Counted from the first letter of the stretch, positions 9,038-19,369 are shown. The stretch is DNA of 42,350 nt from Alphaproteobacteria bacterium (GCA_003250835.1 QKJL01000018.1:1-42350); one strand, 5' to 3'. Notes: generated by a model from the letters alone, not told the origin. A program made the numbers and translations.

Positions 9038-10081
9038 ATGGCTGGACCAGTTAATTTTTTTGCGATACTTGGATCGTTTGTGCTTTCAGGTTATTTAATG
9101 GTAATTGGAAAAACAATTCTTATTCCATTTATTCTTGCCCTCTTCTTTTGGTATCTTATTCATGCAGTTGCTTCATTTTATAAACGCGCATTACCCGATC
9201 ATTATGCAGATACATTTTTACCCAAGCTCGCTTTACCTTTTTCACTGTTAGCCGTTATTGGTATGATTGTTGCAATTGTTTATGGCATTCGTACTAACTT
9301 GACTGAAGTGATTGCAATGGCACCTATTTATCAAGAAAAACTTCGTATTCTTGCTGAAAAAGGATTGAATGCTATTCCTTTTGACCATGATTTCACAGTG
9401 AGTCAAATTACTGAAAAAATCAGTTTACCAAAGATTATTGGTATGTTTGTAGGCAGTTTAACAATGATTATCAAAACCACAGGTTTGATCTTGTTATATG
9501 TTGTTTTCTTATTAGCAGAAGCAGGATTATTCCAAGAAAAATTAAATCATCTTTCATCAAATGTATTTAAATTTAAAAAGAAAAATGTTTTGCAAAATAT
9601 TGATGAAAAAATCAAACTTTATTTAACTGTGAAAACAATGGTTAGTATTTCAACAGCGTTAATCAGTTATGTAATTATGAAATCAGTTGGATTGGACTTT
9701 GCTTCATTCTGGGCTGTTGTCATCTTTTTACTTAATTACGTTCCAACATTTGGATCAATCATTGGTACCTTATTCCCAGTTACTATTGCACTTGTTCAAT
9801 TTGACAGCCTCACACCATTTTTAATTGTTGCGATTGGAATTTCTTTAGCTCAAATTATTATTGGTAACATTATTGAACCACGTATTATGGGAAATTCACT
9901 CAATTTATCTCCGTTAATGATCATGCTCTCACTTGTGATTTTTGGCATGCTATGGGGTGTACTTGGCATGTTTGTTTGTGTTCCATTGACAGTGATCCTT
10001 ATGATCGTTCTTTCTGAATTTAAGTCAACTCGTTGGGTAGCTGTTATGATGTCCCAAAATGGAAAATTAGAAATTGAATAA
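9038..10081 (+). CDS. AI-2E family (PerM/YdiK-like) transporter
   Basis: Multi-TM protein with family-type NYVPTFGSIIGTLFP and GNIIEPRIMGNSLNLSP. Confidence 0.85.
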   Translation: MAGPVNFFAILGSFVLSGYLMVIGKTILIPFILALFFWYLIHAVASFYKRALPDHYADTFLPKLALPFSLLAVIGMIVAIVYGIRTNLTEVIAMAPIYQEKLRILAEKGLNAIPFDHDFTVSQITEKISLPKIIGMFVGSLTMIIKTTGLILLYVVFLLAEAGLFQEKLNHLSSNVFKFKKKNVLQNIDEKIKLYLTVKTMVSISTALISYVIMKSVGLDFASFWAVVIFLLNYVPTFGSIIGTLFPVTIALVQFDSLTPFLIVAIGISLAQIIIGNIIEPRIMGNSLNLSPLMIMLSLVIFGMLWGVLGMFVCVPLTVILMIVLSEFKSTRWVAVMMSQNGKLEIE

Positions 10082-10588
10082 TTAAACTTTTGCGAGAAAA
10101 CGCCAGTGTTTATCAACGCCCTGCTTTAAACCTATGCGGGGCGTTGTTTCATAGTCATACTCAATCTCAGTTTGTTCAACAAAAAATTTATTATCTGTAA
10201 ACAGATCTACGCCATTTTGATCTTTTGTAATTCCAAAGTATCGTGTCAATTTTCCAGGACCATTGTAATGCACACCATCATCCCCGATTACCCCTCGAAT
10301 CAGCACTGCAGCTGGGATCCCATGATCTTCTGCGATAAAGTTCATACAATGATACATCCCATAAATCAAATACACATAAACTAAACCTGGGTGATCAAAC
10401 ATGATTGCATTACGTGGTGTTTTACCTTTGTGTGCGTGAGACCCTTCATCTGGTTCTGCAGCACCTCCATATGCTTCGGTTTCGGTAATCACACCTGTTT
10501 TTCCATTAAAGTGAATACGGGCACCCAGTAATTCTTTTGCCACTGTTAATGTTGGTTGATTAAAAAATTCTTTTATCAGTTTTTTCAT
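10082..10588 (-). CDS. 3-methyladenine DNA glycosylase (AAG/MPG family)
   Basis: TEAYGG..DEGSHAHKGKTPRNAIMF, YGMYHCMNF; start trimmed to MKKLIKEFF. Confidence 0.9.
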   Translation of the reverse strand: MKKLIKEFFNQPTLTVAKELLGARIHFNGKTGVITETEAYGGAAEPDEGSHAHKGKTPRNAIMFDHPGLVYVYLIYGMYHCMNFIAEDHGIPAAVLIRGVIGDDGVHYNGPGKLTRYFGITKDQNGVDLFTDNKFFVEQTEIEYDYETTPRIGLKQGVDKHWRFLAKV

Positions 10589-10700
10589 CCCTTTATTATG
10601 ATGATTATCCTTTGTATTTTCAAGTCTGATTTTTCTTGCAATTTTTAAAGTGTTGTGGCATTGTTGGGACATTCAAAATTTTAACAAAGGAAGTGTTTTT

Positions 10701-11267
10701 ATGAAAGTAGATGCAAGTCAAATTCGTATGGGATCAATTATTTTGCACAAAGGTAAAAAATGTGTTGTGTTGAAACGCGATACTGTAAAGCCTGGAAAAG
10801 GTCCTGCTTATGCTCAACTCGAACTCCGCGATATCGAAAGTGGATCAAAAATGAACGATCGTTTTAATACTTCTGATAAAGTGGAAAAATTGGAAACATC
10901 TGATTTGAAATGCCAATTCCTTTATGCAGATGCTGATGGACTTAATTTCATGAATACTGAAACATATGACCAATTTACTTTACCAGCAGATATTATGGGT
11001 GAACAACTCCCATTTTTAACAGATGGAATGGAAGTTAATCTTAAACTTGTTGATGGAGAACCATTTTCAGTTGGCTTACCACAAAGCGTTATCTGTACAG
11101 TTGCTGATACAGAAGCTGTGGTAAAAGGTCAAACAGCTGCTTCATCAAATAAACCTGCTACACTTGATAATGGATTGCGTATTATGGTACCTCCATTCAT
11201 TACAGTTGGCGAAGAAGTGGTTGTGAACACTCAAGATATTGCTTATATGGAACGTGCTAAAAAATAA
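10701..11267 (+). CDS. efp: translation elongation factor P
   Basis: MKVDASQIRMGSII, VKPGKGPAYAQ loop; SD AAAGGAAG; start trimmed from ORF track. Confidence 0.93.
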   Translation: MKVDASQIRMGSIILHKGKKCVVLKRDTVKPGKGPAYAQLELRDIESGSKMNDRFNTSDKVEKLETSDLKCQFLYADADGLNFMNTETYDQFTLPADIMGEQLPFLTDGMEVNLKLVDGEPFSVGLPQSVICTVADTEAVVKGQTAASSNKPATLDNGLRIMVPPFITVGEEVVVNTQDIAYMERAKK

Positions 11268-11836
11268 TGAACTTACTTAATCGTGATTACGATAAATATT
11301 TGTCAGGGAAAGAAACTTTACAACTGGCGGCTCATAAATCGCCAGTGTATACCTTTTTAAATTTTTGGTTTAAGTTTTTCTTTGGTTTTATTTTCTTTGG
11401 AATCATTTTTGTGATGAAACATAAAATTAATTTATTTATTTTAAATTCATTTGCTGATTTATCACCTTCGATTATTTCGATTTTTAACACAGCTTTGATT
11501 TGGACAGCTGTTTTATACCTTATTATGATTTCAACATCGTATTTACGTTTACGTGCTTTCACTTATTTATTAACTGATCAATCTTTGTATATTGTGTCTG
11601 GACTTTTAAGTAAAAAATCTATTCACATTCCATATGATCAAGTAACTGACACTGAAGTTGATCAAAGCTTTTTTGATAAACTGATTTATAACGCAGGTAC
11701 ACTTAAAGTGAATACTTCTGGTAACCCTGCATTTATTAACTCTGGCACTCATGAATTAGATATGGCATATGAAGGTATGCTTACTAAGATTGAACATCCA
11801 GTTAAATTCAAAAACATTATTTCAAAGCATCTTTAG
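11267..11836 (+). CDS. membrane protein with bacterial PH-like (bPH2/YdbS-type) domain
   Basis: Two TM helices then ISTSYLRLRAFTYLLTDQSLYIVSGLLSKKSIHIPYDQV. Confidence 0.7.
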   Translation: MNLLNRDYDKYLSGKETLQLAAHKSPVYTFLNFWFKFFFGFIFFGIIFVMKHKINLFILNSFADLSPSIISIFNTALIWTAVLYLIMISTSYLRLRAFTYLLTDQSLYIVSGLLSKKSIHIPYDQVTDTEVDQSFFDKLIYNAGTLKVNTSGNPAFINSGTHELDMAYEGMLTKIEHPVKFKNIISKHL

Positions 11837-11837
11837 A

Positions 11838-13124
11838 ATGACTCATACAACTGACACTCAACTTATTGAATTAACGATAGATTCCATTGGTCACGAAGCT
11901 GATGGTATTGCCACACTTGATGATGAAAAAGTTTTCATCCCTTATACTTTGCCTGGTGAAACTGTTTTAGTTGAACGCCCACAATCTCGTCGTCACAAAC
12001 AAAGCAAACAACTCTTTTTACGTGAAGTAAAAAAAGAATCAGAAGATCGTCAAAAACCTTTCTGTCCTCTTTTCACACAATGCGGTGGATGTTCTGCTCA
12101 ACATATGACACCTGAATATTATTCGACTTGGAAACGTAATGCTTTAGCAAAAACTTTATCTCAACATGGTGTTGAAACACCTCTTGCCGATACTGTTTCT
12201 GTACCTCATAAATCTCGACGTCGCGTCTCTATGTCATATAAACATATGAAAGAAGGCAATTTCATTCTTGGATTCCGTCGCGCGATGTCTAACTTTACAA
12301 TCGATATTGATACCTGTCCCTTGATTGTAGACGAGTTAAATGCACTCATTGCACCAACAAAAGAATTACTACATAAAATTACCCTTCCGGGTTCAACAGG
12401 TTTTGTGAACATCACAGCCGTTGAAAATGGATTTGATTTTGTATGGTCTCCACACCGTAAAATCCCAATTGATTTATCAATTATTGATCCATGTACAGAA
12501 TTTGCTCAACAGCATCGAATCGTTCAAATGACTCGTGCTGGAAAAGAAATTATCTTTAAATCAAATGATGCTGTGATCAATTTTAATGGTGTCAAAATTG
12601 CGATGCCACCATCCGCTTTCCTTCAACCAAGTATCGAAGGTGAACATGCATTGGTTAATCTTGCTGTTGATGCGATTGATGAATATGCACCAAATGCCAC
12701 ACGCTTTGCTGACCTCTTTTCAGGTCTTGGAACGTTTACTATTCCTTTGGCGCAACGCCCAAATTCAAAAGTTGTGGCGGCTGATATTTTCTCACCTTCT
12801 GTTGAAAAACTAACCGATAAAGGTTTTCAAAATATTAAAGTTGAAGATCGTAATTTATTTGAAGAACCATTGGATGCAGATGAATTAAACAAGTTGGATG
12901 TTGTTGTACTCGATCCTCCACGTGCGGGATGTTTTGAACAAGCCAAAAAACTTGCAGACTCTGATGTGAAGTTAGTTGTTTACGTTTCATGTGGTCCAGC
13001 GACGTTTGCTCGTGATGCAGCTATTTTAATGGATGGTGGATATGAATTAGAAAAACTGACCCCAGTGGATCAGTTTCCATATACTCCGCATTTAGAACTT
13101 GTTGGCGTGTTTATTAAGCGTTAA
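11838..13124 (+). CDS. class I SAM-dependent RNA (uracil-5) methyltransferase, TrmA/RumA family
   Basis: TRAM-like N-terminus, CPLFTQCGGCSAQH Fe-S motif, DLFSGLGTFTIPLA, DPPRAGC; start trimmed to MTHTTD. Confidence 0.88.
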   Translation: MTHTTDTQLIELTIDSIGHEADGIATLDDEKVFIPYTLPGETVLVERPQSRRHKQSKQLFLREVKKESEDRQKPFCPLFTQCGGCSAQHMTPEYYSTWKRNALAKTLSQHGVETPLADTVSVPHKSRRRVSMSYKHMKEGNFILGFRRAMSNFTIDIDTCPLIVDELNALIAPTKELLHKITLPGSTGFVNITAVENGFDFVWSPHRKIPIDLSIIDPCTEFAQQHRIVQMTRAGKEIIFKSNDAVINFNGVKIAMPPSAFLQPSIEGEHALVNLAVDAIDEYAPNATRFADLFSGLGTFTIPLAQRPNSKVVAADIFSPSVEKLTDKGFQNIKVEDRNLFEEPLDADELNKLDVVVLDPPRAGCFEQAKKLADSDVKLVVYVSCGPATFARDAAILMDGGYELEKLTPVDQFPYTPHLELVGVFIKR

Positions 13125-13905
13125 GTTCTTCGATTTTTTCTTTCAGTTTCAAGAGGTCTTCCCAGGCCTCTTTTTTCTTAGATGGATCTTTGATCAAGAA
13201 TGTTGGGTGGTAAATTGCCATTGCTGGAATCCCATTGTAATCCAACCATTTTCCGTGGATACGTGTGATTCCTAATTTTTCACCAGTTAATGTTTGTGCC
13301 GCTGATCCCCCAAAGAAAACAATTACTTTTGGTTTAATCAATTCAATATGTTTTTTAATGAATGGGAGGCAGATTGCCACCTCTTCTGATGTTGGTGCAC
13401 GATTTCCTGGTGGACGCCAATTAATCATATTTGTTACATATGTATTTTCTTTGCGTGATAGTCCAATTGCCCCGAGCATTTTATCCAACAACTCTCCTGC
13501 ATTTCCAGCGAATGGTAAACCAGCACGATCTTCGTCAGCATTCGGTGCTTCGCCAATACACATCACAGTTGGTTCATTTTCAAATCCGTCCCCAATGATT
13601 GTGCTCATCGCAAACTTCTTTAAACTGCAGCCATCAAACTTTTTAATTTCAGTTTTGAATTCATCCAAATTAGCGATGCCTTCACATAGTTTTTGACTTT
13701 CGATTGCGCCTTGGATTGGTTTATCTGCCACCACAACGCTTTCTTTTTTGAACATTTCTCGAGTCGCGGATTGTAATCCTGATACGTTAGGACTCTTTTC
13801 AACTTTGAAATGAAAATAATCCTGCGGAATATCTGTTAGGAATTCATCGACCCCCGAATCATAGAAAAATTTAAGTAAATTTATGCTGTTATCTGTGTTT
13901 TTCAT
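13114..13905 (-). CDS. uracil-DNA glycosylase (family 4/5-like)
   Basis: IGEAPNADEDRAGLPFAGNAGELLDKMLGAIGL, NWRPPGNRAP. Confidence 0.9.
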   Translation of the reverse strand: MKNTDNSINLLKFFYDSGVDEFLTDIPQDYFHFKVEKSPNVSGLQSATREMFKKESVVVADKPIQGAIESQKLCEGIANLDEFKTEIKKFDGCSLKKFAMSTIIGDGFENEPTVMCIGEAPNADEDRAGLPFAGNAGELLDKMLGAIGLSRKENTYVTNMINWRPPGNRAPTSEEVAICLPFIKKHIELIKPKVIVFFGGSAAQTLTGEKLGITRIHGKWLDYNGIPAMAIYHPTFLIKDPSKKKEAWEDLLKLKEKIEELNA

Positions 13906-13991
13906 GTCTTTGCTGTTGCAATTCGTTTTTTTCTTCTTATAATTGGAATTTAGCTTAACGTTAAACTACAACTTTATCAAGGAGAAATATC

Positions 13992-14450
13992 ATGAATAAG
14001 TTTTTTAAATTTGCTGGTGTTGCTGCGACGGCTGTAATGCTTTCAGCATGTTCACAAGAATTGTCATTGGGCGATCCAATTGACGGTATCGAACCAGGTA
14101 CTGCAGAAGATTTTGCTGCACGTGCTGGTGACAAAGTATACTTCGATTATGATCAATACAATGTACGTGCAGATGCTGAACAAACATTAACATTACAAGC
14201 ATTGTGGATGAACACATATGCTGATACGAATGTTCAAGTTCAAGGTCACTGTGACGAACGTGGAACTCGTGTTTATAACCAAGGATTGGGCGAACGTCGT
14301 GCTGATGCTGTTAAAGACTTCTTAGTTGCTAACGGTGTTGATGCTACTCGTTTGAGCACAATTTCTTACGGTGAAGAACGTCCAGAAGTTGATGGACATG
14401 ACGAAGCTGCTTGGGCGAAAAACCGCCGTGGCGTTTCTGTTGTGAAATAA
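13992..14450 (+). CDS. pal: peptidoglycan-associated lipoprotein
   Basis: Lipobox LSAC, OmpA C-like domain VYFDYDQYNVR, GHCDERGTRVYNQGLGERRA. Confidence 0.95.
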   Translation: MNKFFKFAGVAATAVMLSACSQELSLGDPIDGIEPGTAEDFAARAGDKVYFDYDQYNVRADAEQTLTLQALWMNTYADTNVQVQGHCDERGTRVYNQGLGERRADAVKDFLVANGVDATRLSTISYGEERPEVDGHDEAAWAKNRRGVSVVK

Positions 14451-14470
14451 TCAACATATCAGTTGAAAAG

Positions 14471-14498
14471 ATCCCCTCCAATTGGCGGGGATTTTTTT
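14471..14498 (+). terminator. terminator after pal
   Basis: ATCCCC..CCAATTGG..GGGGAT plus T7. Confidence 0.85.
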
Positions 14499-14534
14499 AT
14501 GGCAGAATTTTAGTGTATTTGATACAATCATTTT

Positions 14535-15080
14535 ATGAAGAAAATTATTTATCTTGATATGGATGGTGTGCTTGCTGATTTTGAAACGCGTATTCAAACA
14601 GTTAAATGTGATAACGGGTGGGAACATCTTTGCTTTCGCTATCCTTATACACCTGAAGCGAAACAATTGTTACCTGAATTTTGGCATGCCGTTAAATCGC
14701 ATCCTGATTTTTTTATTTCACTTCCATTAATGCCACATGCTCAGCTGCTTTGGGATTATTGTAAACAACATGCTGATGACTTATTTGTTCTTACCTCTAT
14801 TCCACGCGGGTATGATACAGAAGAAAAAAATAGAATTGCGGCACAGAAATTACTTTGGATCCAACAAAATCTTGATCCATTATTTCAGGAAGATCATTTT
14901 ATTGGTTTGTTTGAACATCATGAAAAGAAGGCTGATTATGTTGTTCCCTCTTCTCCCGATCAACAAATTTTAATTGATGATTTGCCTCGCTATCTTGATC
15001 CATGGATAAAGGCTGGTGGCACTGGGATTTTATACAATGATCACCACACTGCAATGGAAGAGCTCAAAAAAATCTTCTGA
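14535..15080 (+). CDS. HAD hydrolase, 5'(3')-deoxyribonucleotidase-like
   Basis: YLDMDGVLADFE; FVLTSIPRG; ILIDDLPRYLDPW. Confidence 0.8.
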   Translation: MKKIIYLDMDGVLADFETRIQTVKCDNGWEHLCFRYPYTPEAKQLLPEFWHAVKSHPDFFISLPLMPHAQLLWDYCKQHADDLFVLTSIPRGYDTEEKNRIAAQKLLWIQQNLDPLFQEDHFIGLFEHHEKKADYVVPSSPDQQILIDDLPRYLDPWIKAGGTGILYNDHHTAMEELKKIF

Positions 15081-16415
15081 TTATTTTTTCTTTAAGCTGT
15101 TTAATAAATCAGATAATTTGAGATATTCGATTGAATCTTTTTTCAATTTATCTTTGGCACGTTTAATTTGTTTTAAGGCCTCTTTTTTATCACCGATGGC
15201 TGCATAATATTCTGCAAGTGCATAGAATGCCTTTCCTTCATCTTCACTGCGTCCATATCCAATTGAAAGTAATTTCCACCCATAGGCGATTGATTTATCA
15301 ATACCAAGCGCTTTGTTCAAATCTTTGATTGCTGATTTTTCCTGTCCTGGTGTTTGTAATTTTGCTTCCGCTAATTGCACCAAGATTAATGGATGTTCAT
15401 CTGAATATTTTGATGCCAATTCAAATTCTTTTTGCGCCTCTTTTACATCGCCTCTTTCAAATAAAATTTGTCCTTTGATTTCGCGATAGTATGGGTCATT
15501 TGGTGATTGCTTTAACAATACATTAATTTCTTTTTCTGCACGGTCATAATGATTATGTTTTAAGTATGACAATGTACGTGCATAACGATCTGCTTCACTA
15601 TTACCTTTATATGTTGTTGCTATTTCATATTCAGTCCATAAGTATCCAGCAAACTTTGCTTTCACACGTTGAAATTCTTCTTCATCTTTATTAGATTTTT
15701 TTTGAGCCAAGATCGAATCTATTTTTATCTTTTCTTCGATATGTGTTTTACGATCTTCTGTTAATGGGTGAGATTGCCAATATGGAGATGATTTAGGTGA
15801 CAACATTTGTTCTTGTTCAATGATCTCCATAAATTCCAATAACCCTTTTCCAGATTGATTGGTATCCGCCAATAAATTCAACCCAAATTCATCCGCCATT
15901 TCTTCTTCTTTTCGTGTATATGATAGTACTGAACTTTGAGCCATTGACGTTGATCCTAGTAAGATGGCTGTTCCTAATTCTCCGCCGCCGTTTCCAGAAC
16001 CTGCGGCCATCGCGGCAGCCCCCAATGCCATTCCGATCATTGCCTTTATTTGAGCGGCTTTGATTTCTTTATTTAAACGTACCAAATGCCCACCCATCAT
16101 ATGACCAGTTTCATGGGCAATTACCCCAGATATTTGATTTGCATGTGTTGCAGCTGTAATTAATCCCGCATAAATAAACAGATTTTGTCCCCCTGCCACA
16201 AATGCATTTACATTTTCATCTGGGATTAAATAAATGTTTACTCGTTTTGGATTCAGATCCGCACTTTCGAAAATTGGGATTGATAATTCGCGTATGAATT
16301 TTTCGATTTCAGCATCACGCACCAGTGATAATGCATTCGCTGAATTTGAATAAGAAAAAACCAGCCATGCACATAGCATTAGTATGCGTATAATGAAGGC
16401 TGGTTTCTTTTTCAT
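15081..16415 (-). CDS. periplasmic M48 family metalloprotease with TPR region (BepA-like)
   Basis: Signal peptide, VIAHETGHMMGGH (HExxH), EEEMADEFGL, C-terminal TPR-like repeats. Confidence 0.9.
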   Translation of the reverse strand: MKKKPAFIIRILMLCAWLVFSYSNSANALSLVRDAEIEKFIRELSIPIFESADLNPKRVNIYLIPDENVNAFVAGGQNLFIYAGLITAATHANQISGVIAHETGHMMGGHLVRLNKEIKAAQIKAMIGMALGAAAMAAGSGNGGGELGTAILLGSTSMAQSSVLSYTRKEEEMADEFGLNLLADTNQSGKGLLEFMEIIEQEQMLSPKSSPYWQSHPLTEDRKTHIEEKIKIDSILAQKKSNKDEEEFQRVKAKFAGYLWTEYEIATTYKGNSEADRYARTLSYLKHNHYDRAEKEINVLLKQSPNDPYYREIKGQILFERGDVKEAQKEFELASKYSDEHPLILVQLAEAKLQTPGQEKSAIKDLNKALGIDKSIAYGWKLLSIGYGRSEDEGKAFYALAEYYAAIGDKKEALKQIKRAKDKLKKDSIEYLKLSDLLNSLKKK

Positions 16416-16418
16416 TTA

Positions 16419-18401
16419 TTATCCTTTTTTATTATTAGGATTTTGTTTTTTGTTTCCGTTGTTTCCATTGTTTCCGTTATTGCGGTTACGATTTTGGTTA
16501 TTACGATTTTGATTATTACGGTTACGATTACGGTTACGATTGCGGTTACGGTTTTTATTATTTCCACCGCTGCGATTTTGGTTTGAACGACTTGATGTTG
16601 TTTCTACTTCAAACTTATCTCCGAACAAACGTTCCCATAATGTTTTCTTTTCAGGATTACGACGTGTCATCTCTGCTACTTGCATACGGTCACGATTAGC
16701 CTTTTGCAAGTTTGAACTTTGATGGTCAGTATTTACAGCTTTCTTTTCTTTCAAATACGCGCCTGTTTTTTCATCTTTTTTCAAACGTGTAATTTGATAA
16801 TCAAAGAATGATACCAATGTTTCATCACCGTTAATTACAATATTTGTTTTGTAATTCTTTTCTAAAGATAAAATATCTTCACGTTTTTGGTTTAAGATAT
16901 ACAATGCTACGTCAGATGGTAAGTTTACATAGAAACGTTCACTTGGACGGTGAATTACTTCTTCTTCTAATTGACGAATTAATAATACTGCTGATGTTTC
17001 TACTGATGGTAAAATTCCACGGCCATGACAATGTGGACATGGTAAGTATGATGATTCAGTGAAACTTGCACGTAGACGTTGACGTGATAATTCCATTAAT
17101 CCAAATCCAGAAATTTTACGCATTTGAACTTTTGCACGGTCATCACGTAGGGCTTCACGCATACGTTGTTCAACTGCACGGTTATTCTTTTCTTCTTCCA
17201 TATCGATAAAGTCGATTACAACCAATCCTGCCAAATCACGTAAACGTAATTGACGTGCAACTTCTTCGGCTGCTTCTAAATTTGTATTTAGTGCAGTTTC
17301 TTCGATTGAACGTTCACGAGTTGAACGGCCAGAGTTCACGTCGATTGCCACCAAAGCTTCTGTTTGGTTCAATACAATTGTTCCACCACTTTTTAATTTT
17401 ACTTCTGGTGAGTGAATTGTTTGCAATTGTTTTTCGATATTATAGTGAATAAACAATGGCACTTGTTCTTTGTAATGTTTGATCAAACGTGTGCTTGGTT
17501 TTCCACATAATTCTTTATAAAATGTACGTGCTTCTTTTATTGTTTCTTCACCTTGGATGATAATTTCTTTTACATCGCTTGATGCCATGTCACGTAATAC
17601 TTTTTTAATCAAGCTTCCTTCTTCGTAAATTTTTGAAGGTGCTGATGCTTCCAATGTTTTTTCGCGAATTGAATTCCATAGGTTAATTAAGTAATCAAAA
17701 TCTTGTTTGATTTCTTCTTTTGTACGATCTACCCCTGCTGTACGCACGATTGATGTCATGCCTTCGGGAATTTTAAATCCTTTTAAAACATCACGTAATT
17801 TTTTACGATCTTCACCTTTGAAAATTTTACGTGAAATTCCATATGAACAACGACGGTTGCTGTTTGGCATTAACACAGAATAACGACCTGCCAATGATAG
17901 GTAAGTTGTTAATGCAGCACCTTTGTTTCCGCGTTCTTCTTTTACACCTTGTACTAAGATTACTTGGCGAGGTTTAATTACTTCTTGAATTTTGTATTTG
18001 CTTTGCAAATCTTTCCAAGAGCCTTCTTTTCCATCGTCATCATTTGAAAATGTTTCAATTGTTTCTTCGTTTTCGTCTGGCACAATATCAGCTTCTTCTT
18101 CTGATGCAGGTGCACAGCCTTTTTGACTTTCAATTAATTTTTGTTTGTCTTCATTTGGGATTTGGTAATAATCTGGATGAATTTCAGAAAATGGCAAGAA
18201 CCCATGACGGTCCATTCCATAGTCCACGAACGCAGCCTGAAGCGATGGTTCAACACGCACCACTTTTGCTAAATAAATATCACCTTTAATTTGATTTTTT
18301 GTTGTTGTCTCTAGATCAAAATCTTCGATATAGTTTCCATCTAGGACCACTGCTCGAATATCTTCCTGGTGGAGAGCATCGATCAATATTTTTTTGCTCA
18401 T
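16419..18401 (-). CDS. rne: ribonuclease E/G
   Basis: S1 domain, VAIDVNSGR, DFIDMEEEKN, CPHCHGRG Zn-link; N/R/G low-complexity tail. Confidence 0.93.
   Translation of the reverse strand: MSKKILIDALHQEDIRAVVLDGNYIEDFDLETTTKNQIKGDIYLAKVVRVEPSLQAAFVDYGMDRHGFLPFSEIHPDYYQIPNEDKQKLIESQKGCAPASEEEADIVPDENEETIETFSNDDDGKEGSWKDLQSKYKIQEVIKPRQVILVQGVKEERGNKGAALTTYLSLAGRYSVLMPNSNRRCSYGISRKIFKGEDRKKLRDVLKGFKIPEGMTSIVRTAGVDRTKEEIKQDFDYLINLWNSIREKTLEASAPSKIYEEGSLIKKVLRDMASSDVKEIIIQGEETIKEARTFYKELCGKPSTRLIKHYKEQVPLFIHYNIEKQLQTIHSPEVKLKSGGTIVLNQTEALVAIDVNSGRSTRERSIEETALNTNLEAAEEVARQLRLRDLAGLVVIDFIDMEEEKNNRAVEQRMREALRDDRAKVQMRKISGFGLMELSRQRLRASFTESSYLPCPHCHGRGILPSVETSAVLLIRQLEEEVIHRPSERFYVNLPSDVALYILNQKREDILSLEKNYKTNIVINGDETLVSFFDYQITRLKKDEKTGAYLKEKKAVNTDHQSSNLQKANRDRMQVAEMTRRNPEKKTLWERLFGDKFEVETTSSRSNQNRSGGNNKNRNRNRNRNRNRNNQNRNNQNRNRNNGNNGNNGNKKQNPNNKKG
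16440..16570. repeat. low-complexity repeat encoding (N/R/G/Q)n tail of RNase E
   Basis: Reiterated cgattacggttacgattgcggtt-like units and gtttccattgtttccgtt units. Confidence 0.8.
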
Positions 18402-18688
18402 GTATAAAACTCCTTTGTATATACTTTTCTTTTTTTAGCATTTCTTGCCCAAAAGATCGTCCACAATCCTGATTACATACGTTGGCGACGCAATACATTG
18501 CCGTCGCATTGTCGGATTTCATAATTTCATAGTGGTAAACTGATTGCCCGATTTGTTGGCAAGAAAATACAACCCGATTAATCCATTGTTGTAATCGAGG
18601 TTGCAGAACCGTTGAAAATTTTTGTGTTATTTTTTTTAACATTTTTTGTTTTCGTGCTTTTATGGGCCTCATGCCCAAATTTTTAAGC
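18402..18688 (-). promoter_or_regulatory. long structured 5' leader of rne
   Basis: Promoter TTGTCT-N17-CATATT near 18724-18696; hairpins TTAAG ACAG CTTAA, TGGGC ATGAG GCCCA, GCGACG(G)CAAT..ATTGCGTCGC, CGATTA..TAATCG. Confidence 0.5.
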
Positions 18689-18740
18689 TGTCTTAAATAT
18701 GGCTTAAAACACATTAAAAGACAAGGAAAAAATTTTAACC

Positions 18741-18769
18741 TTGTACTTTTTCTCTGTTTTTCATATAAT
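18741..18769 (+). promoter_or_regulatory. sigma70-like promoter for 18806 ORF
   Basis: TTGTAC-N17-TATAAT. Confidence 0.7.
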
Positions 18770-18805
18770 AAGCAAGAACATTCTTTATACATGAGGAGAA
18801 GTATA

Positions 18806-19369
18806 ATGACGGTAATTTTTTCTTATATTTTATTTATCATTGTTTTTGGGGCTGTGTTTTCTCTTTTACGCGTTACGCACAGTGAACGTTTATCTGTGAA
18901 TAAAACGATTATTATTGGTGGGATGAGCTTTTTCTTTTTTATCCTTCAACTTCTTTCATTATTTACTGGTATGCTTGGGGTTATATTGGCTTGTATCGGC
19001 ATTTTACATAGCAAAACAGCACCTAAAAAAGAACGTCTCTTTCAATTTGAATTTCAATTAGCGCTTGCTTTCTTTTTAACATTGATTGGTTATCACCTGG
19101 GATACCAAGTGTTGTTTATTTTACTTTTACCTGAACTTATTGATTTGCTAATGTTCATCATTAAACGTTTTACACATACAGGACGCAGTAAAGCAAAGTT
19201 ATTTTATTTAAACTTAACAACACCTGTTCAATTTAAACATTTTAATATTTTAACTGGGATCCTTGCATTTTTAAGTGCAGGTGTGATTGGTTTTTCATCA
19301 AACAATACTGCTGTTTTTGTATTGGCATTAATTGTGACCATGTTATCCCATGAATCCCAACAAAACTAA
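18806..19369 (+). CDS. multi-TM membrane protein of unknown function
   Basis: Start trimmed to MTVIFSYILF with SD AGGAGAAG; several hydrophobic helices. Confidence 0.75.
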   Translation: MTVIFSYILFIIVFGAVFSLLRVTHSERLSVNKTIIIGGMSFFFFILQLLSLFTGMLGVILACIGILHSKTAPKKERLFQFEFQLALAFFLTLIGYHLGYQVLFILLLPELIDLLMFIIKRFTHTGRSKAKLFYLNLTTPVQFKHFNILTGILAFLSAGVIGFSSNNTAVFVLALIVTMLSHESQQN

